From Sulfurimicrobium sp031426915 (GTDB lineage: Bacteria > Pseudomonadota > Gammaproteobacteria > Burkholderiales > Sulfuricellaceae), in assembly GCA_031426915.1 (NCBI GenBank), contig JASJPB010000036.1, positions 1-64,000 of the forward strand: a DNA stretch of 64,000 bases. The letters run 5' to 3'. The translations under genes were made by a program, and so were the position numbers. The notes under the pieces are model-generated. The model searched no databases, had not been told where the DNA came from, and worked only from the letters and a program-made list of their open reading frames with translations. This document shows, in pieces, positions 53,604 to 61,893 of the stretch. Numbering within the stretch: the first letter of the stretch is position 1; each line of letters starts with the position of its first letter.

Positions 53604-55658
53604 ATGAACATCCGGTCATCGATAAAAACCTGGTACGACCGCCTCAGTTCGATGCGCTTTGCCGTTGGCCTGCTCATCACCCTGGCCGTCGCCTCGGTGA
53701 TCGGCACGGTGCTCAAGCAGAACCAGCCGCAAGCCGACTATCTGCTGCAATTCGGCCCGTTCTGGTTCGAGTGGATGGACGCGTTCGGGCTGTTCGACGT
53801 CTATCACGCCGGCTGGTTCCTCGGGATATTGTTTTTCCTGGTGTTGTCCACGGGGCTATGCCTGTATCGCAACACCCCGCTCATGCTGCGGGAAATGCGG
53901 CAATTCCGCGAGCATGTCCAGGAAACCTCGCTGCGCGCCTTCGCCCACCGGGCCGAGTTTCGCAGCCATGTGGCGGCGGCGGAACTGGTGCCGCGCGTGA
54001 GCGAATACCTCGCCGCCCAGGGATTCCGCGCCAAAGTGATGGCCATGGAAAGTAACGGCGCTGGCGCGGACCAGCTCATCGCCGCCAAGGCCGGTAGCCA
54101 CCGCCGCCTCGGCTATTTGCTGACCCACACGGCGATCGTGGTGATCTGCCTCGGCGGGCTGATCGACGGCAATCTTCCGCTCCGGGCGCAGCAGTGGCTG
54201 GGCCACAAGCAAGTCGAAACGCGCAGCATCCCCCATGATCAGGTGCCGTCCATCAGCCGCTTGTCCCCAGCCAATCTTTCATTTCGCGGCAACATCAGCA
54301 TTTCCGAGGGAGGCAGCGCCAACGTCGTGTACCTCAACGCCAGCGACGGTTATCTGGTTCAGGAACTGCCCTTCGCCATCGCACTGAAAAAATTCCACAT
54401 CGAGCACTATCCCACCGGCCAGCCCAAGTCCTTTGCCAGCGATCTGGTGATTACCGACCCCGAATCGGGGAAAAGCTTCGAGCACACCATCTCCGTCAAC
54501 CACCCGCTCATTTACCGTGGCATCGCCATCTACCAGGCGAGCTTCGACGATGGCGGCACCAAGGTTTCCCTCAACGGCTGGGATCTGCTTGCGCCCGATC
54601 CCCGGCCTATCGCCGCGCGCGCCCAGGTCGGCTACTCCGCCCTGCTCAGCCACGGCCGGGACCGCTATACCATCGAAGTCACCGGTTTTCGCCCCATCAA
54701 CGTGGAAGGCATCGACGACCCGCCGCCCGCCGTGCCGGCCAGAACCGGCTTGGCCGAAAAGGTAATGGGCGCATTCGGCTCCGGCGCGCGCGGCGACAAG
54801 CGCAAGGCGGTGCATAACGTCGGCCCCAGCTTCCAATATAAGGTGCGCGACGCCCAAGGCCAGGCGCGCGAATACAGCAACTACATGCAGCCGACGCAAC
54901 TCGATGGCCGCTGGTACCTGCTCTCCGGGATGCGCGCCGCGCCCAACGAGCCGTTCCGCTATATGCGCTTTCCGCTTGACGGGGACAGCGCGCTGGCCGG
55001 TTTCATGGAATTGCGTGCGGCGCTGCTCGACCGCGCGCTGCACGGTGAAATCGCCCGGCGCGTTGCGGCAAGGGCGCTGCCGGACAAGAAGGCCAACGAC
55101 ACGGGAAGGGTCAGGCTGGCGGAAAAAACCGCCGCTGTGCTCGGCATGTTTGCCGATGGTGGCTACGATGCCCTGGGCCGATTCATAAAGGAAAATATCC
55201 CCCGCGACAAACAAAGGCAGGCGGCTCGGGCGTATATAGGCTTGCTCGAGGAGGCAGCACTGGATGCCCACCAGCTGATGCGGGCACGCGCCGGCAAGCC
55301 CGCCGCGGCGCAGACCAACGACACCCTGCGCTTCGTGCGCGACAGCCTGGATACCGTGAGCGACACGCGTTTCTATGGCGCGCCGGTCTATTTGCAACTG
55401 ATGGAGTTCGATGAAGTCAAGGCGACAGGACTGCAATTGACTCGTTCGCCAGGCAGAAACCTGGTTTACGGTGGTTCGGCGCTGCTGGTGCTGGGGATTT
55501 TCGCCATGTTCTACGTTCGGGAGCGGCGCCTGTGGCTGCTGCTCAAGCCGCAGTCGGGCAAGGCGCTGTTCGCCATGTCGGGCAACCGCCCGACCCTGGA
55601 TTTCGAGCGGGAATTCGCGCGACACAAGGAACAGATCGGCAAACTGATAAAGGAGTGA
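53604..55658 (+). CDS. resB: Cytochrome c biogenesis protein ResB (system II, CcsB)
   Basis: 684 residues. Three N-terminal membrane segments (about 17-38, 70-90, 167-187) precede a large periplasmic domain, and a fourth (~610-630) lies near the C terminus; the opening MRFAVGLLITLAVASVIGTVLKQNQP is typical of ResB. With CcsA it forms the heme export and ligation complex that attaches heme to CXXCH motifs outside the membrane. CcsA follows 2 bases later. In this window its likely clients are the diheme protein, SoxA and SoxX. The start at 53604 lies just after a G11 tract. Confidence 0.93.
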   Translation: MNIRSSIKTWYDRLSSMRFAVGLLITLAVASVIGTVLKQNQPQADYLLQFGPFWFEWMDAFGLFDVYHAGWFLGILFFLVLSTGLCLYRNTPLMLREMRQFREHVQETSLRAFAHRAEFRSHVAAAELVPRVSEYLAAQGFRAKVMAMESNGAGADQLIAAKAGSHRRLGYLLTHTAIVVICLGGLIDGNLPLRAQQWLGHKQVETRSIPHDQVPSISRLSPANLSFRGNISISEGGSANVVYLNASDGYLVQELPFAIALKKFHIEHYPTGQPKSFASDLVITDPESGKSFEHTISVNHPLIYRGIAIYQASFDDGGTKVSLNGWDLLAPDPRPIAARAQVGYSALLSHGRDRYTIEVTGFRPINVEGIDDPPPAVPARTGLAEKVMGAFGSGARGDKRKAVHNVGPSFQYKVRDAQGQAREYSNYMQPTQLDGRWYLLSGMRAAPNEPFRYMRFPLDGDSALAGFMELRAALLDRALHGEIARRVAARALPDKKANDTGRVRLAEKTAAVLGMFADGGYDALGRFIKENIPRDKQRQAARAYIGLLEEAALDAHQLMRARAGKPAAAQTNDTLRFVRDSLDTVSDTRFYGAPVYLQLMEFDEVKATGLQLTRSPGRNLVYGGSALLVLGIFAMFYVRERRLWLLLKPQSGKALFAMSGNRPTLDFEREFARHKEQIGKLIKE

Positions 55659-55660
55659 TC

Positions 55661-56803
55661 ATGGAACTCACACACATTTACAGGGAACCTGGCCTGTTCA
55701 GGCGGCTTAACTGGTTCGACTGGTTGTTCGCCCTGATCCTGGCGGGCGGGGGCGGCTATGTGTTCGCGACGTACGGGAGCGGGATGGATGTTTACGAGAA
55801 GTTTATCCTGCCGTTTGCGCTTGCCGCCGCGACACTGATGGGCTGGTACTGGAAGCCCATGCGCGTCTTGCTGCTGGTCGTCGCGGCCGTTAGTCTCGCC
55901 GCCGTCGGACTATACCAGGGGCAATTGCCGCGCGCCGAGCAGGTGTTTCTCCTCAAGTTCCTGATCTCCAGCCAGTCGGCCATCATGTGGATGAGCGCCC
56001 TGTTCGTCATGGCCACCGCTGCCTATTGGCTGGCCCTGGCGGCGCGCTCGGAATTCACCGCCAGGGTGGCCGGCAGCCTGACCTGGAGCGCGGCGGCGAT
56101 GGGGCTGGCGGGCCTGATGGTGCGCTGGCACGAGTCCTACCTGATCAGCCCGGAGGTGGGGCACATCCCGATCAGCAACCTGTATGAAGTGTTCGTCCTG
56201 TTTTCCGTCATTACCTCGCTGCTTTACCTGTACTACGAGCAGCGCTATCGCAACCGTCAGATGGGTGCGTTCGTGCTGCCGGTGATCAGCGCGGCGGTGG
56301 GCTTTCTGCTGTGGTATACCTTCGAGCGTCAGGCCCAGGAAATCCAGCCGCTGGTTCCGGCGCTGCAATCCTACTGGATGAAGCTGCACGTGCCCGCCAA
56401 CTTCATTGGCTATGGTGCGTTTTCCCTCGCTGCCATGGTCGGTGTGGCCTATCTGCTGGCAGCGAGAGGCATGCTTGCGGGGCGGTTGCCGGCGCCGGAA
56501 GTGCTGGACGACGTGATGTACAAGGCCATATCGGTGGGCTTCGCCTTTTTCACCATCGCCACCATCCTGGGGGCGGTGTGGGCGGCAGAGGCATGGGGCG
56601 GCTACTGGTCGTGGGATCCCAAGGAGACCTGGGCGCTGATCGTGTGGCTCAACTACGCCGCATGGCTGCACCTGCGCATGGTGAAAGGGCTGCACGGCCC
56701 GCTGCTGGCATGGTGGGCGGTGCTCGGTCTGTTGGTGACGCTGTTCGCATTCCTCGGGGTGAACATGTTTCTCTCGGGGCTGCACTCCTACGGCACGCTT
56801 TGA
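55661..56803 (+). CDS. ccsA: Cytochrome c biogenesis protein CcsA (system II heme ligase subunit)
   Basis: 380 residues, about ten membrane segments. The tryptophan-rich WWD motif that presents heme is clear: WAAEAWGGYWSWDPKETW. Histidines flanking it in periplasmic loops (for example MKLHVPANF) are candidate heme ligands. It starts 2 bases after resB with AAGGAG upstream, so the two are co-translated. The next gene converges on it with a 50-base gap. Confidence 0.95.
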   Translation: MELTHIYREPGLFRRLNWFDWLFALILAGGGGYVFATYGSGMDVYEKFILPFALAAATLMGWYWKPMRVLLLVVAAVSLAAVGLYQGQLPRAEQVFLLKFLISSQSAIMWMSALFVMATAAYWLALAARSEFTARVAGSLTWSAAAMGLAGLMVRWHESYLISPEVGHIPISNLYEVFVLFSVITSLLYLYYEQRYRNRQMGAFVLPVISAAVGFLLWYTFERQAQEIQPLVPALQSYWMKLHVPANFIGYGAFSLAAMVGVAYLLAARGMLAGRLPAPEVLDDVMYKAISVGFAFFTIATILGAVWAAEAWGGYWSWDPKETWALIVWLNYAAWLHLRMVKGLHGPLLAWWAVLGLLVTLFAFLGVNMFLSGLHSYGTL

Positions 56804-56824
56804 GTCGATCGTGTTTGAACCTGG

Positions 56825-56847
56825 AAAAAGCATTTATCTTGCTTTTG
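56825..56847. terminator. Possible bidirectional terminator between ccsA and the response-regulator gene
   Basis: AAAAGCA and TGCTTTT pair over 7 bp around a 7-base loop with T/A-rich flanks on both strands, in the 50-base gap between convergent genes. The stem is AT-rich and weak. Confidence 0.4.
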
Positions 56848-56853
56848 TCTCAC

Positions 56854-57501
56854 CTAGTCCGCCGTGACGATGCCCATGCGGATGGCGTAGCGCACCAGGC
56901 TGGGGATGTCGTGAATCTCCAGACGGCGCATCAATTCCGTGCGGTGGGTTTCGACGGTCTTGGTGCTTACGTTGAGGCGGTAGGCGATTTCCTTGGTGCA
57001 ATGACCTTCCGCGACCTCCGCCAGGATTTCGCGCTGGCGCGGCGTGAGCGCATGGCCGGCATCCTGTTTTTCAACCCGGCGCACGTAGCTCCCGACAACC
57101 TGCTTCGAGACCGCCGGGCTGAGGTAGGTGTCGCCGCGCATCACGGCCTGGATGGCCAGTTCCAGTTCGGGGGTCGCGGCGTCCTTGAGGAGGTAGCCCG
57201 AGGCATTGGCCTGAAGCGCCTGGAGCACGTACTCCTCGCTGGTATACATCGAGAGGATGATGACATGCGTGGCGGGAAATTCCTGCTTGATCTGCATGGT
57301 GGCGGCCAAGCCGTTCAGGCCGGCCATCGCTATATCCATCAGCACGATGTCCGGGCGTTGCGCCCTGGTGATGCGCAGTGCTTCGCGGCCGTCATTTGCC
57401 TCCGCCACCACCGTTATGCCATCGAGTTCCTCGAGCAGCAGGCGAATGCCGGCCCGTACCAGACCGTGATCGTCCACCAACAGCACGCGTATGGATTTCA
57501 T
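56854..57501 (-). CDS. NarL/FixJ-family response regulator
   Basis: 215 residues. Receiver domain with acidic pocket VLLVDDHGLVRAG and phosphate acceptor D56 (VLMDIAMAG); C-terminal LuxR-type HTH (LTPRQREILAEVAEGHCTKE, NVSTKTVETHRTELMRRL). A transcription factor whose start overlaps the sensor kinase stop by 4 bases, so they are a pair. Targets unknown; the adjacent diheme/ccs operon and the TonB receptor are candidates by position only. Confidence 0.94.
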   Translation of the reverse strand: MKSIRVLLVDDHGLVRAGIRLLLEELDGITVVAEANDGREALRITRAQRPDIVLMDIAMAGLNGLAATMQIKQEFPATHVIILSMYTSEEYVLQALQANASGYLLKDAATPELELAIQAVMRGDTYLSPAVSKQVVGSYVRRVEKQDAGHALTPRQREILAEVAEGHCTKEIAYRLNVSTKTVETHRTELMRRLEIHDIPSLVRYAIRMGIVTAD

Positions 57502-59297
57502 GATGCGGCCCCTTCAAATGTGCCCGCCAGGGTTAGCGGGAATATGGCATGAATCCTGGTTCCCTGCTGGGGCGACGAATCGAGTTTCAGCCAACCGCCG
57601 GCCAGGCTGACCCGCTCTTCCATCGACAGCAGTCCCATGCTCTCGCCGCTCAGGGCGCGTTTGCGGGCGGCCTGCGGGTCGAAACCTTTTCCGTCATCGT
57701 TGATGAGCAGATGCAATTCTTCGTCGCGGCGGAGCAACTCGACCGAAATTTGCGTGGCCTCGGCATGGCGCACCACGTTGGTTACGGCCTCCTGCGCCAC
57801 GCGGAAACAAATGGTTTCCAGATCCGGGTGGGGCCGCTCCGGGAAAGAGTCTGAGGCAAACTGCGCCGTCAATCCGGCCGCATTGGCCTGGCGATCCAGT
57901 TGCGAACGTAGCGCAGCGCTTAGCCCCACCTCGTCGAGCAGCGGCGGGCGCAGGTTGAGGGAAATCTCGCGCACTTGCTGCAGGGCTTGTTCTACGGTGC
58001 GGATGCACTCGTCGAAGTGGGCGGAAGATGTTCTGGTCGAGGAAGGGCGCTGCATTGCCTGCAAGTGGATCTTGATTGCGGTGAGGGCCTGTCCGATTTC
58101 ATCGTGCAGCTTGTGTGCGAGATTGTGGCGCTCGGTTTCCTGAATTTCGAGCAGCCGGTGCGAGAGCTGCTGGCAGCGGTCTGAGGTTTCCTTCAGAGCG
58201 GTAGTCACTTGCTTGCGGATGTCGCACATCTTGTTGAACTGCCTGCCCATTTCGGCGATCTCGGTGGCGCCTTCCTCGGGGGCGCGCGCATCGAGCCGGC
58301 CCGCCGCGATTTCCCCGGCGGCCTTGGATATTCTGTGGATCGGCTCGGTAATGCGGAGGCTGAGCACCCAGGCTACCGGGATCAGCGCCAGCACGATCGC
58401 CAGCGCGATCAGGGCGTTAAGGGTCATTGCCTGCTGGTTCTCGGCCAGGATGGCATCGAAAGGAATGCCGACCGCGACATGCCAATCCACGCCCGGGATG
58501 CGAGAGAAGCCGTAGATTCGTTCGACGTCGTCCTCGCCCCTGGTCTGGGCGATCCCTTCCTTGCCCATTTGCGCCAAATCCGCGAATCCCTTGCCGCGCA
58601 GCTTTTTTCCCATCCATTCTTCTGCCGGCGGGAAGCTGGCAATCAATGCCCCCTCATGGTCCAGCACACGGTATACAGTACCGGCCTGGAGCGTCCGATG
58701 GTCCAGTCGTGGGAGGAAATTCGCCAGTTCCTTGGGCGCGGCGATGACGCCCGTCACCTTGCCCAGTTCGTCGTGTATCGGCTGCACATGCATCGCGCTC
58801 CATTTTTCGGCCATCCTGCCCAGGGACGGCTGGCCGACAACGAAGCGGTCTTCACGTAAACCGCGCCGGAACCAGTCGGTGTCGGCAACCGGAAAGATTC
58901 GTCCCTGAGGCAGCGGCGCCGCGGAGCAGATAACCTCCCCAGTCTGGTTGAGGGTGACGAGGTTGGCGAATTCTGGATGCATCTGAAGAAAAACGCTGAA
59001 CACCGGATCGCAGCGGCTGGAATCGAGCGCACGGACCAGAGGCTGTTCCGCGATGCGTCCCAGCAGCTCGCGGTCGATCCGCAGGGATTCCCGTGCGTAG
59101 GCGGCTGTATTCTCGGCCAGGCCGAGCGCGGCGGTTCCGGCGATGCGTACATCATGCTCGCCATCGTCCTCGATGTCCTTCATCACCAGGCCGACCAGCG
59201 GGAGGCCGACGGCAAGCACCAAGGCATACAACTGCCTGCGGATCGGCAATTTGTCTCCCGGTTTCGGGCTCTTGAACCATGTCGCGAGCCAACTCAT
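57498..59297 (-). CDS. Sensor histidine kinase with periplasmic Cache-like domain (HisKA_3)
   Basis: 599 residues. Membrane segments at ~20-40 and ~290-312 flank a ~250-residue periplasmic double-Cache-like sensor (VADTDWFRRGLREDRFVVG, VDWHVAVGIPFDAIL). A HAMP unit (RITEPIHRISKAAGEI) leads to HisKA_3 with its His near 397 (LAHKLHDEIGQALTAIK) and an HATPase domain (FRVAQEAVTNVVRHA, DDGKGFDP). It senses a soluble periplasmic ligand and phosphorylates the NarL-type regulator encoded by the overlapping gene. A GGAAGGAGG ribosome site precedes the start. Confidence 0.93.
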   Translation of the reverse strand: MSWLATWFKSPKPGDKLPIRRQLYALVLAVGLPLVGLVMKDIEDDGEHDVRIAGTAALGLAENTAAYARESLRIDRELLGRIAEQPLVRALDSSRCDPVFSVFLQMHPEFANLVTLNQTGEVICSAAPLPQGRIFPVADTDWFRRGLREDRFVVGQPSLGRMAEKWSAMHVQPIHDELGKVTGVIAAPKELANFLPRLDHRTLQAGTVYRVLDHEGALIASFPPAEEWMGKKLRGKGFADLAQMGKEGIAQTRGEDDVERIYGFSRIPGVDWHVAVGIPFDAILAENQQAMTLNALIALAIVLALIPVAWVLSLRITEPIHRISKAAGEIAAGRLDARAPEEGATEIAEMGRQFNKMCDIRKQVTTALKETSDRCQQLSHRLLEIQETERHNLAHKLHDEIGQALTAIKIHLQAMQRPSSTRTSSAHFDECIRTVEQALQQVREISLNLRPPLLDEVGLSAALRSQLDRQANAAGLTAQFASDSFPERPHPDLETICFRVAQEAVTNVVRHAEATQISVELLRRDEELHLLINDDGKGFDPQAARKRALSGESMGLLSMEERVSLAGGWLKLDSSPQQGTRIHAIFPLTLAGTFEGAAS

Positions 59298-59457
59298 CTT
59301 CCCCCTCCTTCCAGGTCTTTTCGCCGCGGTGAAAGCAAGTGCCGCCGATCGGCTTCCCGGATTGCAATCTGAACCTGGTCTATGGAACTGTTATAGGCGT
59401 TTGGCGGAAGTATGCCTATACAAGGTTTCCTGTATTCATCTGTGCGCAAAATCGTAG
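59298..59457. other. Gap upstream of the sensor kinase, no gene seen
   Basis: This stretch should hold the promoter of the minus-strand kinase-regulator pair. TATAAC-like sequences are present on that strand but no -35 element lies at suitable spacing. No RNA structure or gene is supported. Confidence 0.4.
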
Positions 59458-59683
59458 ATGGCGGCAGTCATTGAGCCGCATTGCCCGAAGTCTGGTCTGC
59501 GCGGAGTCCGGCCGGGGGGAGCTGGAGGTGATGTTGCGAATTTACTTCATGCAGCAGTGGTTCAGTTTCACCTGCCGACAGATGGAAAATGCGTTCTACG
59601 AGATCAAAAACGTATGGCGCTTCGCGGGTGTTATGGCGGCATTGCCTGACGAGGCAAGCATATTCAAGTTCCGTCACTGAAAA
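59458..59683 (+). pseudogene. IS5-family transposase, N-terminal remnant with frameshift
   Basis: Two frames together read like the start of an IS5-group transposase. Frame one gives AAVIEPHCPKSGLRGVRP (from 59461). After a shift near 59515, frame two gives MLRIYFMQQWFSFTCRQMEN, FYEIKNVWRFAG and LPDEASIFKFRH, ending in a stop where intact proteins continue FRHLLE. Only about 70 of ~320 residues remain and there is no catalytic DDE region. No terminal inverted repeats were recognised. The element is dead and marks an old insertion between the sensor kinase and the TonB receptor genes. Confidence 0.75.
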
Positions 59684-59744
59684 TGAAGTGGGGCAGCGCG
59701 ACCCCGAAATTCCCTTCAGAGTGCGTGCCGCGACCAAGCGCTTT

Positions 59745-61838
59745 TTACAACCGATAACTGGTTTGCAGCCATACGCTACGAGGCGCCTGGGGCAGGTCGT
59801 TGGGGATGAGGCCCGGGGCGAGCGAGGGCTCGAGCACGGTGGCGTCGAACAGGTTGCGTAGCGAGGCGGCGAAGCCCCAGCGGTTTTTGTTCGATGCGCT
59901 ACGCACGGTCAGGTCCAGCGTGGTGTAATCGGGTATAGGGAGCCTGGTATCGCCGGCGGCGCGCAGTCGATCCATGACCCGGTTGACCTGGGTGCTGGCC
60001 AGCCAGCCGCTGGAAAAGCGCCAGTCTGCCCGGGCATAAAGATGATGGTGCGGCGCGTAGCCGGCATCCTGGCCGGTGGCCTCGTCGATGGACTTCTGGT
60101 AAGAGTAGTTGCCGCTCAGGCGCACGCTGCGACTGGCGTCCCAAACCGCCTCCAGTTCCAGACCGCTGCCATGCTGCTTGCCGGTATTCTGGAAAATACC
60201 ACCGACCGCCGGTGCAGTGTTGGCTACGGCTCGAATCATGTTGTCCATTTCGTAGCGGAACAGACTCAGGTTCACCTGGGTATCCCGACGCGCCTGCCAG
60301 GAAAAAGCGGCTTCCAGGGTCTGGATGGTTTCCGGCTTGAGGTCGGGGTTGCCGTTGGAAACCGGGTTGATGCCGTATTGCTCGCCGAAGGCCGGGGCGC
60401 GGAAAGCCTTGCCGTAGAGCAGCTTGGCGGTGAGGTCGAGGCTGGCGTCCCACACCAGGGCCAGGCGCGGATTGGTGGTGGCTCCAAAATCGGAGTAATT
60501 GTCGTAGCGCAGCCCGGCGGTGAGCGTCCAGTCCTTGGCGAAATTCCACTCGTCCTGGGCGTAGAGATAATCGACCTTGCGCCGTTGCGGCAATATATGA
60601 GGCTGGATGTTGTAGTAGTCCATGAATGCTGTCGGGACGGGCACGCCGGCAGCGTTCAGCAGGTAATTCTTGTGCGTCCCGGTCTCATACATATTCAGGT
60701 CCTCGTGGCCGAGACCGAAGCGCAGGCTGTGGCCGGCGAATCCCGTGTAGGTGGCATTGCCCGAGACCATCACTTGTCGTTCGGAACGTTCCGGGTTGCC
60801 GATCATGCCGTCAGGAAACAGGCCGGTGGGAAAGCGGGAGCCAGGAGGAGCCAACTGGAGATATTCTTTTTCCACATAATGGAAAATGCTTGCCTTGAAT
60901 CCCAGTTCCCAATTTTGGGCGAACATGGGATCGTTCCAGGACAAATCGGCGTTGATGCGTTCTCCCCTGTTGGTGCCCACCGGGTCCAGCGAGGAGGCAA
61001 CGCCGGTGCCGGTTCCCAGGTTGTCGCGCAGCTTGTAGCCGGCGCGCAGACGCCACTTGTCGTAGCCGAAATCGACATTGGCATCGATGGCGTCGTAACC
61101 GGTATTGACTGCTCCCGGCGCAAGCGAGGCATGGGTGCCAAAACGCTGATCGCGTGTGGTTTGGGCGTCCACCGGGACGGTTTCCTTGAAGCCGTCTGTA
61201 CTGCCGACATGCACGTAGGCCGCGACGTCCACCGGCCCCACTTTTCCGCCGTGCTGCACCCAGCCGTTGCGGCTATTGAAGGAGCCGGCGCGCACGCCGA
61301 ATTCGCTGCCCGGTACATCCGCCGCTGTCTTGGTGATGATGTTGATTACCCCGGAAAAGGCGTTGGCGCCATACAGTGCGGAGCCGGGGCCACGGATGAT
61401 CTCGATGCGCGCGATGTTCTCCAGCGGCTGGCTGCCCCAAGCCTCGCCTTTCTGTCCACCATAGAGGGTATTCAGTGGGATGCCGTTCTGTAGCATCAGG
61501 ACTTGAGGGTTAATTACGCCGGTTGTTATGCCGCGAATTTGATACGCAGATATGTAGCGGCTCCCCAGATTGGACACATGCACGCCCGGCACGGTTTCCA
61601 GCACCTCGTCCAGGTCGATGGCGCCCATGGCGGCAATATCCCCGGCGGTGATCACCGACGCCACGGATGGTGCGCGGCGCAGCGACTGCGGGCTGCCGGT
61701 GGCGATGCTGACGGTGGATTTGTCGCCGTAGGTCAGCGCCATGTATTCCTCATCTTCCGTCATCTCGGCGGACGCCAATCCGGACCAGGCAAAAGCAAGC
61801 AAGGCGCAGATCGTTTTTTGTTGTAGTCCTTGCTTCAT
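59745..61838 (-). CDS. TonB-dependent outer-membrane receptor
   Basis: 697 residues from MKQGLQQKTICALLAFAWSG, a Sec signal. The plug domain (~45-165) has SVASVITAGDIAAMGAIDLD, LETVPGVHVSNLG, IEIIRGPGSALYGANAFSG and VINIITK; the remaining ~530 residues form the 22-strand barrel, with DYLYAQDEWNFAKDWTLTAG and ending in SYRL. Such receptors import siderophores, corrinoids or other scarce ligands with TonB-ExbBD, not present here. The plug resembles the colicin-I/BtuB-like group; the ligand cannot be told. It begins 55 bases after the GGDEF-EAL gene on the same strand. Confidence 0.93.
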   Translation of the reverse strand: MKQGLQQKTICALLAFAWSGLASAEMTEDEEYMALTYGDKSTVSIATGSPQSLRRAPSVASVITAGDIAAMGAIDLDEVLETVPGVHVSNLGSRYISAYQIRGITTGVINPQVLMLQNGIPLNTLYGGQKGEAWGSQPLENIARIEIIRGPGSALYGANAFSGVINIITKTAADVPGSEFGVRAGSFNSRNGWVQHGGKVGPVDVAAYVHVGSTDGFKETVPVDAQTTRDQRFGTHASLAPGAVNTGYDAIDANVDFGYDKWRLRAGYKLRDNLGTGTGVASSLDPVGTNRGERINADLSWNDPMFAQNWELGFKASIFHYVEKEYLQLAPPGSRFPTGLFPDGMIGNPERSERQVMVSGNATYTGFAGHSLRFGLGHEDLNMYETGTHKNYLLNAAGVPVPTAFMDYYNIQPHILPQRRKVDYLYAQDEWNFAKDWTLTAGLRYDNYSDFGATTNPRLALVWDASLDLTAKLLYGKAFRAPAFGEQYGINPVSNGNPDLKPETIQTLEAAFSWQARRDTQVNLSLFRYEMDNMIRAVANTAPAVGGIFQNTGKQHGSGLELEAVWDASRSVRLSGNYSYQKSIDEATGQDAGYAPHHHLYARADWRFSSGWLASTQVNRVMDRLRAAGDTRLPIPDYTTLDLTVRSASNKNRWGFAASLRNLFDATVLEPSLAPGLIPNDLPQAPRSVWLQTSYRL

Positions 61839-61893
61839 TGGTCTTCCCCGTGTCGGATGGTGTGGCTTGATGCTGAAATAATACTGCAATTTG

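Noticed and set aside
59468..59737. Minus-strand frame of ~89 codons between the kinase and the TonB receptor
   Set aside because: It is the reverse-strand shadow of the transposase remnant; no start signal or family match of its own.
60042..61493. Plus-strand frame of ~483 codons antisense to the TonB receptor
   Set aside because: No motif, and the receptor on the other strand has clear plug-domain motifs and a signal peptide.
61839..61893. Cobalamin or other riboswitch ahead of the TonB receptor
   Set aside because: Only 55 bases separate the receptor start from the upstream gene, too short for the known element, and no B12-box was seen.
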